DNA from: JAEUOS01 sp965279115
GTDB taxonomy: Bacteria > Pseudomonadota > Gammaproteobacteria > Burkholderiales > JAEUOS01
NCBI GenBank assembly: GCA_965279115.1
Contig: OZ257137.1
Location: forward strand, 2,108,001 to 2,172,000
Reading direction: 5' to 3'
DNA length: 64,000 nt
The notes beneath the pieces are model-generated. The model was not told the origin of the DNA. It saw nothing but the letters and a program-made list of their open reading frames with translations, and made no database searches. This document shows positions 33,790-41,953 of this stretch, piece by piece; the first letter of the stretch is position 1; each line of letters begins with the position of its first letter. A program made the position numbers and the translations under genes.

Positions 33790-33955
33790 GTGCGCGTCTC
33801 CGTTTTCGCGTGATGTTCCTGGCAATGGCCGATGGACACGCTCTTCGACAAATTCTAAGCCGTCCGCTCGCCTGCAGCACATACTCGGCGTCCTTCACGT
33901 CGGCCGGCGCCTTGGAGTACAGTCGCACGCTTTGAAAAACACGGGAAACATGGCC

Positions 33956-35500
33956 ATGAACGGAGCCGAAAGCCTGGTGCGCACGCTGGTGGCGAGCGAG
34001 GTCGAAGTCTGCTTCACCAACCCCGGCACCTCGGAAATGCATTTCGTCGCCGCGCTGGACAAGGTGGAAGGCATGCGTTGCGTGCTGGGCATGTTCGAAG
34101 GCGTCGTCACCGGCGCGGCCGACGGCTACTACCGCATGAAGGGCAAGCCGGCGGCGACCCTGCTGCATCTTGGCCCCGGGCTCGGCAACGGGCTGGCCAA
34201 CCTGCACAATGCCAAAAAGGCGCGCTCGGGCATCGTCAACATCGTCGGCGAGCATGCCAGCTATCACATCCGCCACGATGCGCCACTGACCTCCGATATA
34301 GAGGGCGTTGCCCGGCCGATGTCGGACTGGGTGCGTACCTCAAAGAGCGCGCGCGACATCGCCGCCGACGGCGCGCGCGCGGTCGAAGCCGCACGCGCCG
34401 CGCCCGGCCAGATCGCCACGCTGATCCTGCCGGCCGACACGGCCTGGAATGAGGCAGACGGCCCGGCAGTGGCGCGCGCGCCAGCACCGCGCGCGCAGGT
34501 TTCGGCAGAAATGGTCAAGGCCGCTGCGGTGGCGCTAAGGCAGCCAGGCGCGGCCCTGCTGCTGGGCGGTGCGGGCGTGCATGCGCGCGCGCTCGAGTGG
34601 GCAGGTCGCATTTCCGCCGCCACCGGCTGCCATATCCTGGGCGAATACAACAGTCCGCGCATCGAGCGCGGCGCCGGCCGGGTTATCTCCAACCGGATCC
34701 CGTATGTGGTCGATGCCGCGCTCAAGACCATGGCCGAGTACAAGTCCGTAGTGCTGGCCGGCGGCCGGCCGCCGGTGAGCTTTTTTGCCTATCCGGGCAA
34801 GCCCAGCCTGCAGGCCCCGCCCTCATGCAACTTCATGCGGCTGGCCGGCGTCGAGGAGGACATCGCCGGCGCACTGGAGGCAGTCGCGCGTGAACTCGGC
34901 GCAGTTGCGTTGCCGCCGGCCCACATGGCGAAGCTGGACCCGCCAGGCCTGCCCACCGGCAAGATCACCCAGGAAGGCATTGCGGCCGTGCTGGGCGCCC
35001 TGATGCCGGAAAACGCCATCGTAGTCGACGAGTCGGTCTCGACCGGGCGCGGGTTCGCGGCGCTCACCACCCACGCCCAGCCGCATGACTGGCTGTGCGT
35101 GATGGGTGGTTCGATCGGTTTCGGCCTGCCCTCTTCGGTGGGCGCGGCGATTGCCTGCCCGGACCGCAAGGTCATCACGCTCGAAGGCGACGGCAGCGCG
35201 ATGTACACCTTGCAATCGCTCTGGACCATGGCGCGCGAAAATCTCGACGTCACCATCCTGGTCTTCGCCAACCGCTCCTACAACATCCTGCGCGGCGAAC
35301 TGGCCAACGTGGGCGCCGGCGCACCGGGCCAACGGGCGACCGACATGCTGACGCTGGACCGCCCGACGCTGGATTGGGGCTCGATCGCCCGCGGCCATGG
35401 CGTCGAGGCCGGTCGCGCCGAGTCGCTCGACGAACTGGCCAGCCAGCTCAGGCGTGGCCTGGCCAGCCGCGGCCCCTACCTGATCGAAGTGGTGATGTAA
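33956..35500 (+). CDS. Thiamine-diphosphate enzyme (acetolactate-synthase-like)
   Basis: A 514-residue ThDP enzyme with three domains. Glu48 in MFEGVVTGAADGY is the thiamine-activating glutamate; GDG (411-413) with a following Asn in ANRSYN forms the Mg-diphosphate motif. The sequence resembles the large-subunit-like group related to acetolactate synthase and benzoylformate decarboxylase, but without a recognisable regulatory subunit nearby. It would decarboxylate a 2-oxo acid. The second ATG (33956) is chosen because GGGAA lies 8 bases upstream of it. Confidence 0.85.
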   Translation: MNGAESLVRTLVASEVEVCFTNPGTSEMHFVAALDKVEGMRCVLGMFEGVVTGAADGYYRMKGKPAATLLHLGPGLGNGLANLHNAKKARSGIVNIVGEHASYHIRHDAPLTSDIEGVARPMSDWVRTSKSARDIAADGARAVEAARAAPGQIATLILPADTAWNEADGPAVARAPAPRAQVSAEMVKAAAVALRQPGAALLLGGAGVHARALEWAGRISAATGCHILGEYNSPRIERGAGRVISNRIPYVVDAALKTMAEYKSVVLAGGRPPVSFFAYPGKPSLQAPPSCNFMRLAGVEEDIAGALEAVARELGAVALPPAHMAKLDPPGLPTGKITQEGIAAVLGALMPENAIVVDESVSTGRGFAALTTHAQPHDWLCVMGGSIGFGLPSSVGAAIACPDRKVITLEGDGSAMYTLQSLWTMARENLDVTILVFANRSYNILRGELANVGAGAPGQRATDMLTLDRPTLDWGSIARGHGVEAGRAESLDELASQLRRGLASRGPYLIEVVM

Positions 35501-35506
35501 GGCTGA

Positions 35507-35527
35507 CGGGGGCCATCGCAGCCCCCG
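35507..35527. terminator. Hairpin between convergent genes
   Basis: A 7-bp stem CGGGGGC/GCCCCCG with a 7-base loop lies between the stops of the ThDP enzyme and the thiol-disulfide lipoprotein. No T-run is present. Confidence 0.4.
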
Positions 35528-35536
35528 CGATCGGTC

Positions 35537-36154
35537 CTACAGGCCGAGCAGCTTTTTCAGGCCTGCGGTGTCAAGCGCGCCGGCGAACTTGCCCGGCTCG
35601 CCCGAGCCAGGGTTCTTGAACACGACAAAGGGCACGGCCTCGCCGCCGAGCGCAGACCAGAGCTTGGTGTTGGCCTTGACTTTCTCGGCCAGGTCGGCGG
35701 GCACATCCGGCGGCGGAATCAGCCCGCCCTGCTGCGCCAGGAGGCTTTTCTCGTGCGCGTCCATCGCAGCACCGGGGTCGCTGGCAGCAAGCAGGGCGGC
35801 ACCCTGCGGGGTGGATCTGGCGCCGATGAAGCCGACCGGCATCCACACCATCTTGACCTGGTTGGCCAACGGCTTGGCGGCTTCCCACAAATGGCCACAG
35901 TGCGGGCACTGGGGGTCGAAGAACACGTAGATTTGCCGCACCGCCATCATGTTGCCAACGGTGAATCCGGTTCCCTTCGAGGCTGCCTCATAAATGTTGC
36001 CGGACGGCGCGGCCGCCGGAGCAGCGGTCGCCGCGGGCGCCGCTGTCGCGCCCGGTGCCGGCGAAGCAGACTTGTTTCCGCCACTGTCGTTGCAGGCGGA
36101 CAACACCATCACCACCAGCAATGCCGGCAGAACCCGAAAAGCCCTTGTAAACAC
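35537..36154 (-). CDS. Thiol-disulfide lipoprotein (DsbG/DsbA-like)
   Basis: A 205-residue periplasmic lipoprotein (lipobox LSAC, Cys21) with an Ala/Pro-rich linker and a thioredoxin-fold domain. C83-P-H-C86 is the redox motif (FFDPQCPHCGHLWE), with a cis-Pro segment VPFVVF near the end, as in the DsbC/DsbG/DsbA superfamily. It would oxidise or isomerise disulfides in the periplasm. The start is GTG at 36154, with GGAGAA 7 bases before it. Confidence 0.83.
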   Translation of the reverse strand: MFTRAFRVLPALLVVMVLSACNDSGGNKSASPAPGATAAPAATAAPAAAPSGNIYEAASKGTGFTVGNMMAVRQIYVFFDPQCPHCGHLWEAAKPLANQVKMVWMPVGFIGARSTPQGAALLAASDPGAAMDAHEKSLLAQQGGLIPPPDVPADLAEKVKANTKLWSALGGEAVPFVVFKNPGSGEPGKFAGALDTAGLKKLLGL

Positions 36155-36365
36155 GATGTTGTTCTCCGAATGAAGGCCCGGACGCCGGGCACAAAATATG
36201 TTGCGGATGTCTCCGGACAGCCGCGGTAAAGGCATACTCCCGCCAGACCGGATTATGCGACGCCCGCGCCTGCCATGCACGAACCACGGGACAGGCGGCG
36301 CGAAGGGACGGATCGACGTTTTACAAAGGATATTTTCGCGCAAGCCGCGCGGTGTGCCCGGATTC

Positions 36366-37259
36366 ATGCAGATTTCAATGCTCACAGACACCGTTTTTGT
36401 CCGCACCCGCAACGGCGCCCTGGCCCTGACAGGCACCGACGTGCCATTGTCGGGCGGGTTCCGGCAGTTGCTGCGCTTGATTGACGGCAAGCGCGCTGGC
36501 GCAGAAGTCCAGCGCGCGATGGGACAACTGGATGAAGAGGATTTCGCCCTTTGGATGGGCGAATTGATGCGCCAGGGCCTGATCGCCCCGAAGGACGAGG
36601 AGCTTCCGGTCGACGACATGGCGTTCCAGCTGACCACCGAGCTGCCGGCGAACCTGATGGGCGCGCCGAGCGCCGCGGCCAATGCGGTGATCAACGACAT
36701 CATGGCCGACGTCATGCGCGACCTGGGTGCGCCGAGCGCCGCCCCGGCAGCCGCCACTGAAAAGCTCCTCAGGACCACCGCGCGCATGGCAGTGATCGAA
36801 TCGGCCCGTTCGAAGGAAGTGGTCGGCAAGGCCGGATTCTTCGTTTATCCGGACGCCGCCGAAGGGCTTCCGGAGGTCCCGCGCACTTGCATCGCCGGTC
36901 ATGTGCCGGCGCAGAACAAGGTGCTCGAACTGATGTTCACGCGCGCCGGCATCCGGCCGCAAATCATCACCGACCGCGACGGCCTGCGCAGCGCCCTCGC
37001 ACAGCCGGAAAAGCCGCATATCCTGGTGATCGATGCGGAGATGCCCACGCTGGACGCTTTCCGCACCCTCGAGGCGATGCGCATCGACGCGCAATTGCAG
37101 GGGGTGCGCATGGTGATTCTTTCGACACGTGGCGAACGTGCAGCCCTGGCCGAGGCGATGATGCTGGGAGCCGCGGCCTATATCGTCAAGCCGCTGCGCA
37201 AGGACGTGCTCGACGCCGCCCTGCCGCAAATCCTCGGACGCCCGGTCGCCCGTCAGTGA
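36366..37259 (+). CDS. Protein with C-terminal receiver-like domain
   Basis: A 297-residue protein. The C-terminal 120 residues look like a two-component receiver: Asp223 in LVIDAEMPTLD (phospho-acceptor), Thr254 in ILSTRGE and Lys275 in IVKPL. The acidic pair normally found near the start of the fold is not visible. The N-terminal 120 residues (ISMLTDTVFVRTRNG...) are not a DNA-binding domain I recognise. No sensor kinase is adjacent. It may be a response regulator acting by protein contact. Confidence 0.68.
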   Translation: MQISMLTDTVFVRTRNGALALTGTDVPLSGGFRQLLRLIDGKRAGAEVQRAMGQLDEEDFALWMGELMRQGLIAPKDEELPVDDMAFQLTTELPANLMGAPSAAANAVINDIMADVMRDLGAPSAAPAAATEKLLRTTARMAVIESARSKEVVGKAGFFVYPDAAEGLPEVPRTCIAGHVPAQNKVLELMFTRAGIRPQIITDRDGLRSALAQPEKPHILVIDAEMPTLDAFRTLEAMRIDAQLQGVRMVILSTRGERAALAEAMMLGAAAYIVKPLRKDVLDAALPQILGRPVARQ

Positions 37260-37300
37260 GAACGGCCGCGGTCGCGCCGCCGGCGGAACCGCCCGGTTGC

Positions 37301-38005
37301 TCAGACCGCCCGTGTAAGACCACCGTCGACCCGCAGGTTCTGTCCGGTGATGTAACCCGCGGACTCCGAAAGCAGGAACGCCACGGTATCGGCGATCTCG
37401 CTCTCATGGCCATAACGCCCGAGCGGGATCTTGGCGCGCCGCTCCTCCTTTTCCGGCAGGCTGTCGATGTAGCCCGGCAGCACATTGTTCATGCGGATGC
37501 CGGCCTTGGCATAGCGGTCTGAATAAAGCTTGGCGAACGCGCCCAGGCCCGCGCGCATGGCGCCGGAAATCGGGAACAGCAAGTCGGGCTCAAATGCCGC
37601 GAAGGTGGAAATGTTGACGATGGAACCGCCGCCCTGGCGCTCCATCACCGGCGTGACCAGGCGCGAGATGCGCACCACGTTGAGCAATGCCACATCGAGG
37701 CCGGCATGCCACTGGTCATCGGTGAGGTCGAGCAGGTCGCCCTTGGGCGGATGGCCGGCACTGTTGGCCACCGCGTCGATGCGGCCGAATTTCGCCAGCG
37801 CAGCGTCGACAAAGGCCTTGAGCGCCGCAGGGTCGGTTACCGAACCGGTGAACCCCAGTCCACCCAGTTCCCGCCCGAGCGCCTCGCCCTTGCCGGATGA
37901 CGACATCACCGCCACCTGGTACCCCGTGGTCGCCAGTTTGCGGGCGATCGCCGCACCCATGCCGGACCCGGCCGCCGTCACCAATGCCACTTTTGCCTGA
38001 CTCAT
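37301..38005 (-). CDS. SDR-family protein lacking the Tyr-Lys catalytic pair
   Basis: A 234-residue Rossmann-fold SDR. The cofactor motif VTAAGSGMG is present and so is NSAGHPP, but the place of YxxxK reads ISGAMRAGLGAF: Ser for Tyr and Arg for Lys. It may reduce by another mechanism, bind a ligand only, or be a rare SDR subclass. AAGGAGG lies before the ATG at 38005. It lies just downstream of rhlE on the same strand, 44 bases away. Confidence 0.82.
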   Translation of the reverse strand: MSQAKVALVTAAGSGMGAAIARKLATTGYQVAVMSSSGKGEALGRELGGLGFTGSVTDPAALKAFVDAALAKFGRIDAVANSAGHPPKGDLLDLTDDQWHAGLDVALLNVVRISRLVTPVMERQGGGSIVNISTFAAFEPDLLFPISGAMRAGLGAFAKLYSDRYAKAGIRMNNVLPGYIDSLPEKEERRAKIPLGRYGHESEIADTVAFLLSESAGYITGQNLRVDGGLTRAV

Positions 38006-38049
38006 GGTTGCCTCCTTGGAAGTTGGGTTGATCGCGGTTGTCGCCCGCA

Positions 38050-39504
38050 TCAGCGGCCGCGACCTCCGTTGCGATGGGTTGCCGACAGCAGGGCCGGTTG
38101 CGGCCGGCCGCCACGCGGCGCGGGCGGATGCGCCTTGACCCCGGCCGGCGCGGCACGGCCGCCCTGGACCGGCGCGGCCCGGCCAGCCTGGACGGGCGCT
38201 GCGCGGCTCCCCTGGACGGGCGCTGCGCGCCCGGTGGGCTGGGCCGGCTTGCGCGGCGCCTGGGCACGACCGCCCTGAGGGCGCTGCGACGCACCGCGCC
38301 CCGGATTGCCGCCACCGCGCCGCGCGCCGCCGGTCTGGATCGGTTCCGGCCGGGCGTTGGGGTCCGGCTCGAAGCCCGGCAGCACTTCGCTGGGAATCTC
38401 GCGCTTGATCAGGCGCTCGATGTCGCGCAGGAAAGCATGCTCGTCGACACACACCAGCGAGATCGCCTCACCGGTGGCGCCGGCGCGGCCGGTGCGGCCG
38501 ATGCGGTGAACGTAGTCCTCCGGCACATTGGGCAGGTCGTAGTTGACCACGTGGGGTAACTGGTCGATGTCGATGCCGCGCGCGGCGATGTCGGTGGCCA
38601 CCAACACCTGCAACTTGTTGGTCTTGAATTCGGACAGCGCGCGGGTGCGCGCACCCTGGCTCTTGTTGCCGTGGATGGCGAGCGAGGGAATGCCCTTGGC
38701 CGAAAGCTGCTCGGAAAGACGGTTGGCGCCATGCTTGGTGCGGGTGAACACCAGCACCTGGTACCAGTTGTGCTCCTTGATCAGGTGGGCCAGCATTTCC
38801 GCCTTGCGATGGCGGTCGACCGGGTGCACCTTCTGGGCGATGATTTCAACCGTGGAATTGCGGCGCGCCACTTCGATCATCGCCGGCTTGTTGAGCAATC
38901 CATCGGCCAGGGTCTTGATCTCTTCCGAAAAGGTGGCGGAGAACAGCAGGTTCTGGCGCACCTTGGGCAGGAGCGCCAGAACGCGCTTGATGTCATGGAT
39001 GAAGCCCATGTCGAGCATGCGGTCGGCCTCATCGAGCACGAGGATCTCGACCCTGGACAAATCGATGGCGCGCTGCTGGTGCAGGTCGAGCAACCGGCCG
39101 GGGGTGGCCACGACAATGTCCACGCCCTTGCGCAGGGCGTCGATTTGCGGGTTGATGCCGACGCCGCCATAGATCACCGCGGACTTGATCTTCAGGTACT
39201 TGCCGTAGGTCCGTACCGATTCCTCGACCTGCGCGGCAAGTTCGCGCGTGGGTGTGAGGATCAGGCAGCGCACCGACCGCGGCCCGAAGGGCGAAGCGGG
39301 CTTGGCGGTGGTGGAGAGCCGTTCGAGGATGGGCAGGGTGAACCCGGCCGTCTTTCCGGTGCCGGTCTGTGCGCCCGCCAGCAGGTCGCCGCCGGCCAGA
39401 ACGGCGGGAATGGCCTGGGACTGGATAGGGGTGGGGGTGGTGTAGCCCGAATCACGGACAGCACGAAGAATGGGCTCGGAGAGCCCAAGTGAATCAAAGG
39501 ACAT
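38050..39504 (-). CDS. rhlE: DEAD-box RNA helicase RhlE
   Basis: A 484-residue helicase. It has the Q-motif, GAQTGTGKT (44-52, motif I), PTRELA, TPGR, DEAD (158-161), SATF and HRIGRTGRAG in order. The tail (from about 400) is rich in Gly, Arg, Ala and Pro, with several repeats of RAAPVQGG, as in RhlE proteins that use their tail to bind RNA. It unwinds RNA duplexes in ribosome assembly and mRNA turnover. The ATG at 39504 begins the conserved MSFDSLGL. Confidence 0.93.
   Translation of the reverse strand: MSFDSLGLSEPILRAVRDSGYTTPTPIQSQAIPAVLAGGDLLAGAQTGTGKTAGFTLPILERLSTTAKPASPFGPRSVRCLILTPTRELAAQVEESVRTYGKYLKIKSAVIYGGVGINPQIDALRKGVDIVVATPGRLLDLHQQRAIDLSRVEILVLDEADRMLDMGFIHDIKRVLALLPKVRQNLLFSATFSEEIKTLADGLLNKPAMIEVARRNSTVEIIAQKVHPVDRHRKAEMLAHLIKEHNWYQVLVFTRTKHGANRLSEQLSAKGIPSLAIHGNKSQGARTRALSEFKTNKLQVLVATDIAARGIDIDQLPHVVNYDLPNVPEDYVHRIGRTGRAGATGEAISLVCVDEHAFLRDIERLIKREIPSEVLPGFEPDPNARPEPIQTGGARRGGGNPGRGASQRPQGGRAQAPRKPAQPTGRAAPVQGSRAAPVQAGRAAPVQGGRAAPAGVKAHPPAPRGGRPQPALLSATHRNGGRGR
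38146..38232 (-). repeat. Tandem repeat encoding the RhlE tail
   Basis: Three to four imperfect 24-27 base units, each coding for RAAPVQGG or a variant, lie near the 3' end of rhlE. They are probably a low-complexity RNA-binding tail that can vary in length between strains. Confidence 0.65.
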
Positions 39505-39882
39505 GAATCGCTCGTATCTAGCCTCGACTGCGCGCGGCCTTCGGCTAAGCGAAAGAGCGGTCGAGAGGGGGAAATCGGATGGCGTGCCGCCGATCCAGAA
39601 ATGCCGCGTCGATCGATGAAGGGGGCTGCCTTGAATTCGTATTCTAACAGGCCCGGGCATTCGACCTTGCCTCGAAATGCTCAACGTGATTTCAAGGTTT
39701 TTTGCAAAGATGCTGAATACAAAGGGTTTTCCCTAGGCAAAAAATCCAAAAGTGTGAGGATTTTTGATATATTCCCGGCCGGACTGGTCAACCAGCCTGA
39801 AGTTCAGTTCGTTAAAACGATGGGCACTTCCGCCCGACGGGCAATCCCGGCCCGTTTAATTCACTCTCGAGAGGAGAAATCC
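39505..39882. other. Intergenic region upstream of rhlE and the Lys-rich peptide
   Basis: A 378-base stretch without a supported gene, between the divergent rhlE and the small exported peptide. It is clearly more AT-rich (39690-39775) than the rest of the window. A TATATT at 39768-39773 could be a -10 element for the plus-strand peptide, but no good -35 is seen. Both promoters are expected here. Confidence 0.5.
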
Positions 39883-40026
39883 ATGCAAAAGCTGCTCGCC
39901 CTCATCATCGCCGCTGCCTTCGCCAGCACCGCTTCTGTCGCTATCGCCCAGGACAAGAAAGCCGACGCCAAGAAGGAAGAGAAGAAGGCTGACAAGAAGG
40001 ACGAGAAGAAGGCTGACAAGAAGTAA
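39883..40026 (+). CDS. Tiny Lys/Asp/Glu-rich exported protein (47 aa)
   Basis: A 47-residue protein: a clear signal peptide (MQKLLALIIAAAFASTASVAIA) with cleavage before or after AQD, then a mature part of only about 24 residues made of KKADAKKEEKKADKKDEKK-type repeats. GAGGAGA stands well placed before the ATG. It is followed by a strong terminator, so it is a complete one-gene transcript. No known family; a role in binding anions, metals or the envelope surface is a guess. Confidence 0.72.
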   Translation: MQKLLALIIAAAFASTASVAIAQDKKADAKKEEKKADKKDEKKADKK

Positions 40027-40041
40027 TTTGTCGCCGCTTCG

Positions 40042-40070
40042 AAAAAAGCGGGCGCAAGCCCGCTTTTTTT
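40042..40070 (+). terminator. Rho-independent terminator
   Basis: A stem of AAAAAAGCGGGC and GCCCGCTTTTTTT around a GCAA loop, 15 bases after the stop of the small Lys-rich gene. It has the classical shape, with seven T. Confidence 0.92.
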
Positions 40071-40115
40071 ACGCCCTGAATCAATCAAATCGACCACCAC
40101 CACGCCGGATTGCCC

Positions 40116-40520
40116 ATGAAACGCGCTGCGCCCACGCCATGCCCCTGCGACCCGCGCGCCACCTATGAACAGTGCTGCGGCCGCTATATCGAGGGCGGTG
40201 GCGCGGCAGATACGGCACAGGCGCTGATGCGCTCGCGTTACAGCGCTTTCGTGCTGGAAAAGGCGGACTATCTGCTCGCCACCTGGCATGCCACGACACG
40301 GCCGCCGGAACTGCAACTCGACCAACCTCCGCCGCGCTGGCTGGGGCTGGAGATCCGCGCCGACGAATCCATCGACAGCGACCACGCCGTGGTTGAATTC
40401 GTGGCGCGCTTTCGCGTCGGTGGCCGCGCACAACGCCTGCATGAACGCAGCCGCTTCGTGCGCGAACAGGGCCGCTGGTACTACGTGGCCGGCGATATGC
40501 TGGGGCCGGCCAGCGCTTAG
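40116..40520 (+). CDS. ychJ: YchJ/UPF0225 family protein
   Basis: A 134-residue protein. The N-terminal SEC-C-like zinc site CPCDPRATYEQCC gives four Cys ligands; the rest has the YchJ pattern LMRSRYSAFVLEKADYLLATWH. The family has a zinc-knuckle plus NTF2-like fold and no settled function. The ATG at 40116 is used; a TTG six bases before it is also in frame. Its end overlaps the convergent hypothetical gene by 4 bases. Confidence 0.88.
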   Translation: MKRAAPTPCPCDPRATYEQCCGRYIEGGGAADTAQALMRSRYSAFVLEKADYLLATWHATTRPPELQLDQPPPRWLGLEIRADESIDSDHAVVEFVARFRVGGRAQRLHERSRFVREQGRWYYVAGDMLGPASA

Positions 40521-41014
40521 CGCTCTTCGCGCACCAGTTCAACCACCCGCGCGCATTCGCGGATGTGCTGCCGGCCCACATACTGCATGGCGGCAAATCC
40601 GATCGCCACCGACAACGCCTGCCCCGCCAGCGGCACGTACTTGGCGGCCTGCTTGACCGTCAGGCGCACCCCCACGGCCTTGAGTGCCTCGATGACGATC
40701 TCGCGGGTGATGAGCTTGCCGATCATCGCACCTCCCACCGCCACGATGGCCTTGTAGATCACCAGCTGCTTGTTGGGCGAGAGTTGCTCGATCTGCTCCG
40801 GCGTCAATCCGAACTCGCGATTGATCTCCGGGATCAGCCGGATCAGCGCCGCGGCGTCAACGGCGATGTCGATGCCCGGCAACGGGATGATCGACGCCGC
40901 TGAGGCCACCGCTGCGGTACGCGTGAGACGCCGGCGCGAGCGCGCTTTCGCCGCTTCGATTTCGTTCACGTTGCGCGGCATGACCAGCAGTTCGTGGCCG
41001 GGCGGCATGTTCAT
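40517..41014 (-). CDS. Hypothetical protein with glycine/hydrophobic core
   Basis: About 165 residues. The middle, with SIIPLPGIDIAVDAAALI and two more hydrophobic stretches (about 100-120 and 135-155), resembles DUF697/EcsC-like membrane-associated proteins, but I cannot assign it firmly. No good ribosome site precedes either ATG (41014 or 41008). It is convergent with ychJ. Confidence 0.6.
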   Translation of the reverse strand: MNMPPGHELLVMPRNVNEIEAAKARSRRRLTRTAAVASAASIIPLPGIDIAVDAAALIRLIPEINREFGLTPEQIEQLSPNKQLVIYKAIVAVGGAMIGKLITREIVIEALKAVGVRLTVKQAAKYVPLAGQALSVAIGFAAMQYVGRQHIRECARVVELVREER

Positions 41015-41120
41015 CGGAGGATCCGTGGTCTTGTCGGACAAGCGTTCAGGATACGGCAGCGGCGCCGCATGGGCGCAAACGCGGCGGGCGGGAATAGCCC
41101 GCCTGGACAACTAGCGCCCG

Positions 41121-41801
41121 CTAGACAGCGCCATCGGGGCCGGTCACCATGGCCGATACCCGCGGCCAGGTGTTGGCGATATGGGCATGCATGGCGCGCG
41201 CGAGACGTTCACCGTCGCGCGCGCCAAGGGCGGCCATCATTTCTTCATGCTCGGCCATCGCCGCGCCCCAGTTTTCCGGCTTGTGATTGCCGATATAACG
41301 GATGCGCCGCATGCGCACCCGCACCACGCCATGCAGCATCGATAGCGTGGAGTTGTGCGCGGCCTCCACAATGGCGTTATGGATCTGCTGGTTGAGGGCG
41401 AAGTACTCCGGCCGTTCACGCCGCGCAAAGTGCCCGCGCATGCGCTCGTGCAGGACGAGGATGTCGGCAATCTCGTCGGCGGGCGCCTTGACCGCCTCGC
41501 GGCCGGCGTGTTGCTCCAGGAGCGCGATCATCGCCAGCATGTCCTGCGCGTCCTTGGGCGTGAAGGCCTTGACGACCGCGCCACGCAGAGGCAGCAATTC
41601 CACCAGGCCTTCGGAGGCCAGCACCTTGAGCGCCTCGCGCACGGGCGTGCGCGATACCCCAAGTGCCTTGGCGACCTCCAGTTCGGCGATGCGTTCAGCC
41701 GGTTTCAGGCGGCCCTCGACGATCATGTCGCGCAGGCGCGCGATCACCTCCTCGTGCAGCGAGGTGCGGGCGATCGGCAAATCCATGGCGAGGTCGTTCA
41801 T
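41121..41801 (-). CDS. GntR-family regulator (FadR/FCD type)
   Basis: A 226-residue repressor. The N-terminal winged helix has LEVAKALGVSRTPVREALKVLASEGLV; the C-terminal all-helical FCD domain has His and Asn ligands (FALNQQIHNAI, MAEHEEMMAA) that usually bind a metal and an organic acid. It is divergent from a Bug-pdxA2 operon and a palindrome lies between, so it very likely controls that operon, releasing it when a carboxylic substrate binds. Confidence 0.9.
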   Translation of the reverse strand: MNDLAMDLPIARTSLHEEVIARLRDMIVEGRLKPAERIAELEVAKALGVSRTPVREALKVLASEGLVELLPLRGAVVKAFTPKDAQDMLAMIALLEQHAGREAVKAPADEIADILVLHERMRGHFARRERPEYFALNQQIHNAIVEAAHNSTLSMLHGVVRVRMRRIRYIGNHKPENWGAAMAEHEEMMAALGARDGERLARAMHAHIANTWPRVSAMVTGPDGAV

Positions 41802-41820
41802 GGCCTATTGATACCGGCGC

Positions 41821-41849
41821 TTGACGCGCAATGCAAGCCTGCCTATGAT
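41821..41849 (+). promoter_or_regulatory. Promoter of the Bug-pdxA2 operon
   Basis: TTGACG (41821-41826) and TATGAT (41844-41849) are separated by 17 bases: close to the sigma70 consensus. The expected start (near 41856) falls inside the palindrome 41854-41870, and the Bug ATG follows about 98 bases later. Confidence 0.7.
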
Positions 41850-41853
41850 AATC

Positions 41854-41870
41854 CGTAATTACACATTACG
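41854..41870. promoter_or_regulatory. Likely GntR operator
   Basis: A 17-base palindrome: CGTAAT, five bases, ATTACG, with an inner GTAATTAC. It overlaps the predicted transcription start of the Bug-pdxA2 operon and lies 52 bases upstream of the GntR gene, the expected place for an FCD-type repressor. Confidence 0.65.
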
Positions 41871-41953
41871 TCATTGTCAACAAACGACCACCACTGTGAA
41901 CTTCAAGAATGGTGGACAGTGAAGCAGTTTGATCCCCCTCAAGGAGACCCATC

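Noticed and set aside
38146..38232. A CRISPR-like repeat array
   Set aside because: The units are imperfect, contiguous, in frame with rhlE and have no unique spacers.
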